A stretch of DNA of 64,000 bases, from assembly GCA_037974965.1 (NCBI GenBank), contig JBBPFI010000001.1:2294001-2358000 (forward strand), read 5' to 3'. Below the pieces are notes generated by a model. It ran no database searches and was not told the DNA's origin. It saw nothing but the letters and a program-made list of their open reading frames with translations. Origin of the DNA: Dacryopinax spathularia. Taxonomy: Eukaryota; Basidiomycota; Dacrymycetes; Dacrymycetales; Dacrymycetaceae. The position numbers and the translations under genes were made by a program. This document shows, piece after piece, positions 23,311 to 35,458 of this stretch; position 1 is the first letter of the stretch; every line of letters begins with the position of its first letter.

Positions 23311-23957
23311 CGCATCCCAAAGCTAGGCCGTGGAACGAGCCTCACAAACAGCAGGCACAATGTACAAGTTTTGCCAAAACCTGGCTCGGGAAGTCCCGTA
23401 TATAGCTGACCAAGAGGCACTTTCGCTGCTGTGCGCCGCGGTGAAGAGGGATATCTTACCGCTTACAGATTATCAGATTTCCGGCAGTTGCTGCGGGAGA
23501 AGGCATCAATGAGCTGCATAGATACGTGCAGTCCTCATATAAGGCGACCAAAGCGGCAGGGCATAGTCCGCAGTTGGGCATCTCCAGACTAAAAGATTGA
23601 GCTAGATGATAGGGTCAACATTCATTCGATAATACCGAATTATCGGTCGAAGACGTGCGAATGCGGGGGAGTGGTTTGGTAGTCAGCGGAAGCCAGGAGT
23701 CATGTGCCCGCAGTTGAGGTATTTTGGCTAAGCCTTGGCCGTTCGCTGTATGCCTTCGTCCCATGTCATCACGATCCAAAGTAGTTCCTGAACGCGGATC
23801 CCACCGGTTGGACAGCTCAGGCGGCGGCCGAAATCATGAAAGAGAGATTTGCACATTATTTCGGAGAGGACTAGGTATACAGTGCGTCGGTATACATGCA
23901 TGCAGGTGTAGATCAGATGAGGACGAGTGTGATCATTATACAGATGCTTGCGTCAGA
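23311..23957. other. Intergenic: upstream of secreted-protein gene, downstream of BLM10
   Basis: This stretch is AT-richer than its neighbours and has no supported coding sequence. It contains the promoter of the Cys-rich gene and the 3' end of BLM10. Confidence 0.4.
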
Positions 23958-26900
23958 TTACGCGTCTGCACAAACACGTCAGGATGAATCGGGTGATACA
24001 GTGCTCACGACTCACAGTAAGAGGTGCCGCTGATTATCGTCTGTAGGGCCTGCGTTTGCTCCTCGTCGAACATGTTCTTGTCAGTATGCCACGTATCCTA
24101 TTCATGCACGTAAGGACGGTCATGCGAGGATAGGGGTGGGAGATCTCACCTGGTGCGTTCTGCGGAAGTCAGCGGCACACTTGCGAACGGCCGTGGAGAT
24201 TGGCGGCTTCTCATAGCTGTGTTCTGCCAGAATAGGCAGCAATGAAGGTAGCCAAGTGGGTACTGTATATGGGTACGCGTCGATGAGGGCTGTCAAGCCT
24301 AGGACACCTGCATGTAATGTCCGCAAGGCTGTGTTGTACGATGCGTCCGTTCGCGGAGGCAGCCGAACATTGTGGACCATGCCTATGAATCGAGCCTGTA
24401 CGGGATCAGTCACTCATTGCATCAATGCGCGTGGCTGCAAATACCTTGAGATCCAGGATGCTATGACGCTGAGAGCAGCGAATGACGCCGGATAGAGTCC
24501 TGAATAGAAGGTGAGCGACGGCTTCGTTTGACGATCATGTCTCACGTACTTGGCGGCCATTTCTCGCACTTCAATAGCCTCATCCTCCAGGCATTCCACC
24601 AAGACGTCTAGTACGCGCACGCTGCACTCGTCGCTGAGGAGTGGAAGCTGTCGGAAATAGAAAACCTGCATGATTGGCAGAACTTGCAGCCGGACCCTCC
24701 AGGACTAACAAGAAGTTGAGATTCACGCAGCGAGGAACGAAAATGTGGCTACTCACGGGAGAAGTTCGGACGGCCTCAGTAAGCGCGTCCATGACAGGCT
24801 CAACATACTGAAGAGAAGGTGTGACGGCAGAAAGGATGTACAACAGCCCGATGGCATAGGAGCGAAGATCGGAAGAGTCCATGAGCTCGCTCATGCGCAG
24901 TGCTTCCTGCCTGAAGGATCATGGTCAGAATGGCGATCCGTGGGGAATAGTGCTTGCTTACATGAGGGGCTGCATATACGCGTAAATAGAAGGAGCGACG
25001 CAGCTATGGGCACGCAGCCAGATCCATTTGAGAGCTGGACAGGTTTAGAGACAGCCAAGCCCCAGGTATGAATGTTCTCTCACCGGTTAGACCAACTTTG
25101 TCGTATTCAGACTGATTGACCTTAGGCCCTGACAGTCGAGTCTCCTTGAGTTTCGGAAGTATTGTGGCTAGATTCTCGACACGCCGGAGGTGGTCAGGGT
25201 TGACAAGGGACAAGGCCCCGATCCCCTGGGCCTTACACGCCTCTAAGAAGCTTTTCACGTCTTCGTGGTACGGATGCCACTGGACAGAGTCAACAACACC
25301 GGCGACATTGTATCAGTGCAAATGAGCTCACTTCGAGATTTAAGAAGATATCGATGTTCGCAGCCACCTGGGTTCTCACCTACGCGGCGCTTCATCAGCA
25401 GTAAAAAAGGAGGACAGGAAGCCGCTTACTTCGGCAAATCCAGATCCCAAGTTTGCCCAAGACAAGTCAAGGAACTTGCCCGTATATGGCTCGAATTTGA
25501 CGCCATACGCGGAAGCCACAATACCAACGGCCGCCACCGCGTTGCTTACTGAAAGCACAGTCAGCATTGCAGATGGATTCGCCAAGCTTCCGCTCACTCT
25601 TGAACGCGGATTCTCCCGCGAAGTCCACACTGAGGCCACGGTCAATGACGAACTCAGTGCCAATACAACGACGTGGATCGCGATCAGAAAGAAGCATCGT
25701 CAGGAAGTATTCCCAATAGTTTAAAGTATCGGGAGTAATCCTGTCAAAGATGCCTGGTAGGCGTGGAGAAATCCAGGACCACAGGTGTCCATATGATTTT
25801 CGGGGCCAATTCTTGGAGCCGCGTAGCAGCCCTGATAGCACTTCGGCCGCAGCTCTCTGCTTGAAACGATCCTTGTCCTCCAAGAGGGGCTCTACCACGG
25901 AGATGATTCTTTCCATTGGTTCATCTTCAAGAAGCTTGCAGATACGCATAATAAATCGAACATTGTCGTGTCGGGCATCTTTACCGCTGCCGGTCGATTC
26001 TTGAGAGTACAGGCCCACGAGCTTGCTGAACCATGCCGCATCCATGGTGCCACGAATCATGTCGAGTGTTGGCACAGACTCGGCATCCCATTTGAAGGCC
26101 GAAGACGTTCCAGGCGGGGCTTTGTATGCATCGACAAGAGGCGTTCGGACCAAGGCACCACCCACCAACTTGTCATAGAATGGCCTAGATTGCTGTTGAG
26201 CATTCTATATGGAGTGAAAGGGCATATTGCTTACCCCTCAGTCGCCCCTTTCTCCCAGAAGAGATTAGAATCAGGGTAGGGTGCCTTGATCTTCAACGGA
26301 TTTTGCCCATTTTCCAACAGGAGTTCCCACACATCCTTGGCAACGGTCCTGAGCTTGACCTGCTCAAAGACCTTCTCCAAAGCTCTGATGACGGCGTCAA
26401 TACATAGGAGAGAAAGAGGCCTCGACTGCGGGACTCACTGTTGCGAATAGCGCCGAGTTGTAGGGTTCTCTGAGGCGACACTCCTAGCGAACACTTTGGC
26501 CACCGCTGGGTTGGTGGCGCGATCGCGGCGGAGGAGCGCTCGTAAGAATCGCACTGCCATCTGAACATAACGCCAGTGGGTCGCCGGCGCGTCGGCTATG
26601 GACACGATCTTGTCAACCTAGAAGGTACGGTTAGCAACCCAATCCCGTGCCAAGGTGAGAGCGTACTAGTTGGGCGTATGCGGATTCTTTCCGCTTGACG
26701 CTCTCGAGCGCACATGACTCGATGGCCGCCGCCAATTCATCATCTGTTACCGCTATCGGCCCGGTATGCCTCAGTTCGCTGGCAGCTTTGTCGGCGGCCG
26801 GCAAGGACAAGCGAGGGTTCCGCATCAAAGTCATAGAGAGTTCCTCTTGAAGAACCGCGAGGACTGGAGTCTCGTCAGTAGGGCGGCTTAGAATGCTATG

Positions 26901-29900
26901 CAATACTAACTTTCTCCGACGATAGAGGATATAAGCTGCTGAATGGACGGCTGATAAGAGAGGATTAGCGAGTGCACCAAGCACGGCGGGTGTATACCGC
27001 ACCTTTTCCTGCCAGGACGACTCGAGGATAGCAAGCATGTATCGAGCCTGGAAACGCCAGTCTGGAGAGAGTTAATCCAGATACAAAAGAAAGAACCACT
27101 CCTCAGACCTTGAATGACAAAAGCAGCTATGAGACCTTGTATCAGCGCCATGTTAGCATAAAATAATGGAACACATACTGATCGTCTTGTGGCCCAAGAC
27201 ATGAAGTGCTCCCTTCATTCGATCTGGGTCTGTGCCAGGATTCAACGCCTCGAAGATCTTCGGCAAAGCAAAGCGCGTGGATCGGGTGTATGTCTACCCC
27301 TTGGAATTAGATTGTTCAATAACGGCTGCAGCCGGTGGCACCCACCGTTGATATGGCGAAAAGCACAGCTTGCCCCGATCTAAATGCGGATTAGTTGCGT
27401 GTCTCCAGCGGTAAATCGCACAACTTACTTGCGAATGCGCGTGTAAGGCGACAAAGAAAATTCCACGATATCAGCGATCAAGACATCATCCAAGGCTGAT
27501 CGCCGGCGGAACAAGGAGTGCTGATACTTTCTCGCAAGGACATGCAAATACGCCCGCCTAACCCAGATATGACGAGGAAAGACTTTTTGCCGTGGCCAGA
27601 CGCGCGTTAGCTCACGGCTTGCGTTGTACCGCTTGTGGTCACTGTCGTATGAAGAGCGCTGGACGGCATATTCGGTCATATACCCGTCAATTGCGCGGAC
27701 AATTTGGGTTACGACATCCTGGCCAAGGCAATTAGAGTTGGCCAGACTACAATGAAGCGTTACTCACCGTGAAGTCCTCACTTCCCGATTTAAGCAACGA
27801 TTGCGCAGCGGTGTGCAGCAGGTTTCCCCACGAATCTCGCAGAGCGACAACCTTTTGATACCGCGGGTCTTTAGGATCAGTGAGGACAAAGCAGTCCGCC
27901 GGCCGATGGTTGTCGTAAGCGAAGTGGGGATGTTCCACTTGTGGGTCCAACAGGTCCTGACCGCCTTGCTTCGGTTGCTCTTGGTACAGCGACCCAAGCC
28001 CACCCCAACTCGCCCGGACAGCATGGGTGAACCTGACGAAATCGTTTCTCCACACGCTATCCCGAGTGATGCCTTCCTGGAGTAAGGCATCCAGTTTTTC
28101 TATGAGTGGGCTGACGATCCGCTCTAGCACGTCCATAACGAATGCGACCTCTTCGTCTGACGGGACATGCCAGTCAATTTTGACCTCTTCGGCCAAGTAC
28201 ATCTTTCCCCAGAATTTGTTATGCCGTTTCTGGAACTCTAGGGAGTGCATTAGCGACAACCTCAAAGCTCAAAGTGATAACTTACCTTCACTCTTCAGCT
28301 CATCAGGATTAACGAGATTGTACTCTTTCGGGTATACGGTAGTGAGTGCAGTCATGAGGTTCGTGATGATCCGAGCGGAGTAACTGTAGCCACGCTCGCT
28401 CTTGGTCTTGTCAATCAAGAAGATGAGGGTGTCGATGATCTCGTTCTTGTATTGCAGAAGTTCTGGGCAACTGAAGCGCACGATGCCACGCAGTATGCAC
28501 AGGTCTACACACACATCAGCGAGGAATCGGAGGGTCGCAGGAGAACGCTTACTCCAATGAAGGGCTGTATCACCAGGAACACCAGTTCCACTGCTCGTGC
28601 TCCTTATACTGCTCGCCCCGTTCTCCAGCTCCTCCCTAATCCTGTCCCTGCACAACGGCCAGAACCTCTTCAGCGTCTTCCCCGGATCGGCCTTCGCCAA
28701 GCTAAGCACGAGGTTCCCAACAGCCCTCACGCCATTGGACCGCACAGTCGTGCTCGCATAGCTGTATATCATGTCCAGGACGAGGTCGAACAGCTCGGGC
28801 GAAAGATGGGAGAATACGACGTCCAGCGAGGTCTGGACGGACTTGAGGACGTTGTCTTCCGATTTTCCGCCGGTCCGGTTGCCTCGGCCGCCTTCCTCGG
28901 GCAGGTTCTCGAATAGAAGGAAGACCCGCTCGACATACATCGTCACCCAGTCTGAAAACAATACATTAGGCACTATAAGGGGATATGGGAAGTGCTGCTC
29001 ACCTGCAAAAGCCGCAGTCCCATTCTTCAACGCCCTTTCCTCTTCCGAGATCTCCTCGTCCAGATCGACCAAGCTCAGATCAGAGATATATATCTGCTGA
29101 CACATCGCCATCACCACGAGCGTGCTACACATCGTCTTCCCCGGGTCATTCAAATCGATCCCCGGCAAGCAGAGCTCCAAAATAGGCGCCACATGTTTCC
29201 CCGCATCTTTCCACAGTTTCTCGTTGACCAAGGGCCCGGCAACACTGGCGGTGGCGCTCATCACTGCTGTTGTACGGTGTGTCTCGTTGATCACTTCGAG
29301 CCCCTCGTAGGCGCGCTCGACCAGCTCGGGCATGATTTCGTTCGGCTCGAGGAGGGCCATATTACGCAGTGCGAGCTGGGCGTTGAGCACGCTCACGGGG
29401 TCTTTGGAGAACATCGCTAGCAGGGCGACGGTCTTGAGGGACCGGACGAGTGAGAGGCGCATGAGAGGCGTAAGCCTGCGTTCGGGTGGGATACGACAGT
29501 GCGGTCGCTCCTCTTCCTTTGTACGCTTCAGGAACTCATACGTGATCCGATGGATGAAAGATGTCAGGTCGACAGTCCAGATCCCCGCATTAGAGGGGTG
29601 GAAAAAGCTTTCCGTGCTAGTGATGAGCCTGTCGAGGGACTCGAGCGCCTTGCTGCCTCCGAGATAGCCTTTATTTGCGGAGCCGGCGCCGAGCGAAGCG
29701 GGCATCCCGCCGCCGCCGCCGCTGGGTTTCCCGTTAGGCGTGGTGGCCCCGCTGGGGTTGGAGGTACTCGTGGCGCCTTTTACGGGCCCGTCGGGTGCCA
29801 TAGAGTATACGATAATCTTGCAGAGAGATTGGATTGGCGTGCCTGCCCTGTGCAGGCGCTGCGCTTTCGTAGACGAGGCTAGATCGGCATGCAGGGCCGT

Positions 29901-31123
29901 GCTCGACGAGCCAGAGGAACCAGCTAGCGGGACACCTGGGTACAGGTTCATCAGATTCTTCTCGCGAAAGAAGGCAAGAAGACTACTGACTGAGAGCACG
30001 TAAGCACTTCCCCATGATCCTCCTCCATGTGCTTTCGGTCCACATCCCCACACCTTCCTTTCCGTCCCTGATTTTCTCCCAGTCTCCGCCTTCGCCACGC
30101 TCGTCAGGCTCGATATGCCTCACTGCTAGTGCTCCCAGGAAGGAGAGCATTCGCTCGTCGACGATGGAGGAGTTGAGGGCTTCCCAGATGGTGAGAAGTG
30201 GGGGAAGGTACAGCTCGGGTGTGGAGTGGGGGAGGAGGGCGAGGAGCGGCGGGAGGTGGAGGAGGTACGTCTGCGCATATATTAGCCTTGGACTTGAAGC
30301 GAAAAGGAGAGCGCATACATCAGGAACAGTCAGGTTCAGCTTGGGGATGAACGTCTCCAGCAGCACCGGAATCTCGCTCGCCGGAATGAACCGGTTGATG
30401 CTCCCACAAGCATGTAAGAAGATGCTCGCCAAGTTCCTACTCCCTCTGTTATCAGCCACGGGCGCATACAACCAACGTGCTCAACAACAACGTACCCGGT
30501 ACTATCCGCCTTCCGGTCGAGCTTATACTCCCTCTGGATCAGCTCCCACAGGGGTCGCCAGTCGGGTTGCCAGTCCTCGATGGCAAGCCTCTTTTTGTTC
30601 TCTATTAGGTTGTATAGGGCTGTGGCGAAGGCGTGGACTATGCGGCCTTCTATGCCGGGGGTTGTGAGGAGGGCAAAAAAGAGTTGGGCGAGCTTGGCTC
30701 GGAGTTGGCGGGGGAGGGGATATTGGAGCATGTTCCAGCTTCAAAGGTGCATATATTAGCACCCAGCACGGTATTACAGGGAACAGCAAAGGAAAACGTG
30801 AAGGAGGAGGGGACAACGTACCACTGCATAACCCCTTCCCAGCCAACAACATGCGCCCAATCCCTAACTTTCACAGCATCCAACACCCTCCCGACAATCT
30901 CTCCAAACTTCCTCAACATCTCCTCTTCTCCCTCAGGCGTGAGCGGCGTGCTCTCCCGATGCGTACGACACATCTTGTAGTAGCTCTCGTCCCATTTCGC
31001 GTGGATCTCTTGGACGGTCAATGGGTGTCCGGTTGAGCCGGGTTGTTCGAGAGTCGGGGTGGGGAGCTCAGTGTCCATCTCTATTTCTACCTCGCTCAGA
31101 GGCGTGGCGGGCTCGGAGTCCAT
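23958..31123 (-). CDS. BLM10: Proteasome activator BLM10/PA200
   Basis: Blm10/PA200 is a single-chain HEAT-repeat activator that caps the 20S proteasome and docks through its C-terminus. The start MDSEPATPLSEVEIEMD is followed by conserved blocks: KFGEIVGRVLDAVKVRDW, LRAKLAQLFFALLTTPGIEG, FIPASEIPVLLETFIPKLNL, WTVDLTSFIHRITYEFLKR, PPERRLTPLMRLSLVRSLK, MIYSYASTTVRSNGVRAVGN. Near the end are LPILAEHSYEKPPIS and KCAADFRRTHQDTW. Around twenty short introns give a protein of roughly 2000 residues, the expected size. Removing the last intron (23966-24015) changes the tail from SYCES to GTSYYA-stop, the family's proteasome-docking motif. A Gly/Ser-rich loop (residues near KPSGGGGGMPASLG) is a local insertion. 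It is divergent from the AIM18-like gene with a 486-bp shared promoter. Identification is firm; some inner exon borders are not individually checked. Confidence 0.92.
23966..24015 (-). other. Last BLM10 intron splitting the C-terminal YYA codons
   Basis: This is a 50-nt intron with donor GTGAGT, branch CCTGAC and acceptor GTGCAG. The exon before ends ...ACCTCTTACT and the last exon is only ACGCGTAA, giving T-S-Y-Y-A-stop. Without splicing the product would end Y-C-E-S and lack the docking motif. Confidence 0.75.
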
Positions 31124-31609
31124 CGTGCTCTGCGCTCGTCGCCGCTAGGCCGTTGAGCACGTAGTGGCAGGGGATATCGCGGCGAACAAGCTCTCAAAAG
31201 GAAAGCAAGGACAACGGAGACCAAGCAGTAGACAATATAAGCCAACAACCAACAGAAGGCCACGCGTCCGTCTCAGTACGCGCAAGCGCCTTCGCAATAA
31301 CCAGTCACCTCACCGATCGAGGAGGAGAGAGCGAATGAGCGGACAAAGCGGGGAGATGCCGTATACGTACGCCCCCGAACTGGAATGTGCGCACACGTAC
31401 ACACGCATGAACACGCGTCCCCTGAGTTCAGCGGCTTAGGTAAGCTGGGCGCATGTGGAGGGCTGGGGGTTCGGCGCTAGTGGTGGTCTATGCTGTCGGA
31501 GTTTACGGTTCGAGCGGAGACTGCGGAGAGTCGGTGTGTCTACCTGTCTGGGGATCATCATCGTGAATACTACTTGTATCCTGACTGTCGGAGAAGTGTA
31601 ACTCAAGCA
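31124..31609. other. Bidirectional promoter between BLM10 and the AIM18-like gene
   Basis: Transcription diverges from this region. An open frame (31164-31439, plus) is present, but its Arg-rich, low-information product is not supported as a gene. No TATA box is clear. Confidence 0.45.
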
Positions 31610-32597
31610 ATGGCTTCCAGACTAGCTCTATCCTGGCTGCGCTCCCCCGTCCTCCCTGTTTCCCTCCTGCTCTACACCGCCCACACGCTGCACAAACCCC
31701 ACACATCCCTCGACACCGCCGTCGCCGAAACCTCAAAGCCCCGCAAGAAATCCCCACCTCCCGACCTCTTCCCGCCTACCCTGACCCACCCATCGGGCGC
31801 TACGCTCACGCTGCTGGGAAAAGGGATCCGGACTGTGACGTTTATGAGGATTAAGGTGTATGAAGTTGCGTTTTATGCTGATTTGAATAATGTGCGGCTT
31901 GAGGAAGGGGAGAAGAGTGCAGGGGAGCGGATGAAGTCCTTACTCGAGGGGACGGACTGTCTTCTGCGAATCGGTACGCAGTTCTGCTCACATATAAGAC
32001 AAAAGAGGGCTGAGACAGACTGTGACTGTGACGTGTAGTTCCGACAAGACAGACGAACTTCACCCACCTCCGCGATGGGTTCCTCAAAGCGCTCCAACAC
32101 CGCCTCACGCTCCTCCCCTCCCAACCCCCCGAATCGACCCAACTCGCCCTGGGCAAACTGCTCACCCTCTTCCCGAACACGCCCATGTCCCCCTCCCAAG
32201 CACTCGACATTGCCTACTTCCACCCGGGCCGGACGCAGGTCAGCGAAGGCGGGAAAGAGTGGACGAACGAGGAGGGGACGGCTGTGGGGGTGTGGAAGTG
32301 GCGGACGAGTCGGACGGAGGGGTGGCCTGAGCCGTGGTTGGATGTGAGGTGTGATGGGAAGGAGATGGGGAGGGTGACGGATGGGTGGGTGGCGAGGAAT
32401 TGGGTGGAGGCGTATTTTGATGAGAAGAGGGAGATCTCCAAGGGGGTGAGTCATTCTTCCGCGACTGTGGCATCGCGGTTGTAGCTGATTTGGTTCAGCT
32501 GAGGGAAAGCGTGCAGCAGAAACTGAATGAGCTTGCGAAAGCGCAGCCGGCGCGAGCGGACGGATCGAAACCAGTCAAGCTCAACTGGATCTCATAG
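31610..32597 (+). CDS. Chalcone-isomerase-fold mitochondrial protein (AIM18/AIM46-like)
   Basis: This is a fungal chalcone isomerase-like protein, resembling yeast Aim18/Aim46 of the mitochondrial inner membrane. The start MASRLALSWLRSPVLPVSLL looks like a targeting/transmembrane N-terminus. The family core TLLGKGIRTVTFMRIKVYEVAFYADL follows (quoted in part: GIRTVTFMRIKVYEVAFYA), with later blocks FTHLRDGFLKAL, KLLTLFPNTPM and VARNWVEAYFDE. Introns interrupt after LLRI (donor near 31970) and after REISKG, and the last exon ends GSKPVKLNWIS. The chalcone-isomerase residues needed for plant flavonoid chemistry are not expected in this branch, and enzymatic activity is doubtful. In-frame codons upstream of 31610 exist, but the ATG chosen sits at the presequence. 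Confidence 0.82.
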
Positions 32598-33118
32598 GCT
32601 CCGTCAGAGGTTAGGGAATACTGCGAGTCAGACTGTTGAGGAGAGAATGCTGGAAGGCATGTATTGTACGATATTTCAAACCAATGCCATCTGATGAACG
32701 CACGCAACGCCCGTTCGAACCTTCACGCTGTGGGTTTTCCTTCAGGAGCCAACAGGAAAGGCAAGGGCTAGTATATCATTCTATTTCACCAGACTAGCCA
32801 GCGCAGCAGTTAATACATAACACGAGCCTACATGCACATACAGCACGCGTCTCCTCATCCCCTCCCCTCCTCCAGCGGACAACAGCGTACAGCAGCATAC
32901 ACTCAAAGAGAAAAACAAGCAGGACCAAGGGAGGGAGAGAGAAAAGGGATGGTGGGTGTATTTACATTCTATGCTTTGGCAGGATATGCTTCGTGTGGTG
33001 AATATGGACGATGTGTGACGCGTTGTGACTCAGGAGGTCGATCGAGCGGTCGAAAGGACTTCGCGTGGATGCACCCAGCAGTTTCACCGGGACAAGGAAG
33101 GGCGAGTGAGCGAGAACG
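32598..33118. other. Convergent 3' intergenic region
   Basis: This lies between the stops of the AIM18-like gene and the first MFS gene. No coding sequence is supported. It is presumably the two 3' UTRs. Confidence 0.4.
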
Positions 33119-35458
33119 CTAGAGCTCGCTCCCCTCCTCCTCTTCCTCCTCCTCTTCCTCACTCTCCACCCCCTCATCCCCCTCCTCAGTCTTAGCCAAC
33201 TTATACCCCCTCTCGTCCCCCTCCTCCTGCCCCTCCTTCCTATCCGTCAACGGCAGCTCCTTAACGAACCACACCAGTGCCCAAGCCCCCACAGCCAGAG
33301 CGCCATTCAAGATGAACACCGCCCGTAACGACTTGGTATAGCTTAGAATACTCGCATCTTTCAGCTCGGGAGGGAGGTCCAGGATCGCAGTCGCGTTTCG
33401 TCGGACTTCGGAGATGACGTATGCCGCGTCTAGTGCCGGAACGGGCTCGCCAGCCGCGGCTGCAGCTGCGAGAGCTGCGACGGCAGCCGGGGAAGACGTG
33501 AGTGCGGTGGAGGAAGAGTTGGACACGACGATTTGCGCTAAGAGCTCGGAGGAGAGGACGGCTTGCTGGATCGCACTGCTTAGAGCCATACCGATTAGGT
33601 TGCCGAGGGACTGGGCGAGGAACCGGATTGAGGTGATCTGCGCAATTTCAGAGCGTTTGATAGTGGAGAGGATCGCGACTGCACAGCGTACAAAAGTTAG
33701 CATATATGCTGGAAGGGAAATGGAAATAGGGACGCACTGAACATCGTACCCCCAAACCCACTACTCCCGAACCTTTGCGGCGTGAGGATCACCCACGTCA
33801 ACGGCTCCCACGTGTTGGCACTGAACGTGCTCAGCAAGAAACAGGGCATGAACTGCAGCACGCCCAGGCCAAACAGCAGAGATCGGTATTTCCCGACGGT
33901 GCGGATATAGACACCGGAGGAGATGCCGCCGAGGGCGCTGGCGACGGTGTTGGTTATAAGGTGGAGGCCGGCGAGGGAGGCGCTGTTCCCGCGCACGATC
34001 TGGAGGAACATGGGGAAGAAGAGGCCGAGTGCTACAGGGTGGTCAGTTTTGCCCGAAAAGGAAAGAGAGGAGAACGCAGAGGGACGTACAGATCGTAGCG
34101 GCCCCCGCAAGCCACACACTGCTAAACATCGCTATCCTCCCCCAGGTATTAAAGCTGCTCAACTGGATAACCGGCTCATACGCATACTTCTTCTCCACGA
34201 CCAAGAACGCGGCTATACTCCCCACCGCAAGGAGAGCAGTACCCCAGACCCACGGGTGGGTGAAAGGAAGGTCTTCGTTCGTCTTGAATGCTATGGAGAG
34301 CACGAGCGAGCCGATCCCTGTTATAAGAAGGCCGGAGCCCGCCCAATCTATGCGCTTGGAGACGGCGGCCCAGGAGCCGGTCTGGCCGGGAACGGAGTAG
34401 TTGATCGAGAAGGCTAGGCCGAGCATGATGAGCACTAAAGGCGGGACTTGCACTGTGTAAACCACAAAAGCAGGCGCATATATTAGCCATACGTAGTCAG
34501 ACAGGGCAACAAAGGACGCACGTAAGAATGCCCATCTCCACCCTAGCGTGTCGGCCACTACGCCTCCATATACCCCTCCCAGGCCTGAGCCTACAGCCCA
34601 GCAGACGGAGCCTACGCCGTTAAGCAGACCACGTGTGCGTAGTGTGACAACGTCGGAGATGATGATGCTTCCCAGCATGCCCGATCCTCCTCCGCCGGCA
34701 CCTTGGATCTGCGAGCGTGCCAATCAACATTAGCATATACTCTCGGAAGGGAACGAGGGCGGACGCACCAGCCGCGCTATTATAAGCGTATTCATGCTCC
34801 CCGCCAGCCCACAAAGCGCACTCCCTGCCGCAAACAGCGCCAGGCCAAAAACGACCGCCGCCCTCCTCCCGAGCACATCACTCAGTTTCCCATATATCGG
34901 CGTACAGCACGCCACGCTCAGCAAATAGGCCGAGTTGAGCCATGCAGCCCGGTTAAGCTGCTGAAACCCGCTCGCTATGGGCGTCGCGAGCGTCGCTACG
35001 ACCGTGCTGTCGACGCCGTAGAAGATTGTGGCGATGTAGAGGAGGATGAGGATCAGGAGTGCTCGGCGCGGGGGGAGGTCTTCGGGCCCTATGGTCTTCT
35101 CTGAGGACCGAGCTTTCTCTCGCACTCCCGGGATGGTGCTGTGCTTGCTCAGACCGCTTGACTTCATCTGTCCTCTAGGAGGTGTGCGGGTCACGATGGG
35201 AGAAGGGGGGTAGCTTGGCGCAGGGGTTTCAGGCTCGTGTTCGTAGTGACCGTGAGAGTGTTTTGCCTCTCCTCCACTTGAAGGGTGGGGCTCACTCGAG
35301 GACGTATATGCAGGAGGCGGGGAGTAGGTCGGGGAGTTGCTCTCATCGTGCGTCGTTGGTGAGCCAGGAGGGGTAGAGGTGTCTATCGATGAAAGAAGGG
35401 CGATTGTCGTTGGTGAGCGAAGGTGCTGGCCATGAGGGTGAGATCGTTTAGAAGACAT
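33119..35458 (-). CDS. MFS transporter, DHA2-type (first of two)
   Basis: This is a proton-coupled major facilitator with a hydrophilic, Ser/Pro/His-rich N-terminus of about 130 residues ending KTIGPEDLPPRRALL. The first helix carries FYGVDSTVVATLATPIASGF, the DHA2 D-x-T motif. MFS motif A is GKLSDVLGRRAA. Then come LIIARL|IQGAGGGGSGMLGSI, the motif-C-like stretch and 14 predicted helices in all. It closes with LPLTDRKEGQEEGDERG and a run of Glu before SEL. The acidic tail and motif set resemble the vacuolar basic-amino-acid and multidrug permeases (Vba/Fnx group), but substrate cannot be assigned from sequence alone. About five short introns are present, and three carry a TATATGC element near the branch site. 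The gene is complete. Confidence 0.85.
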
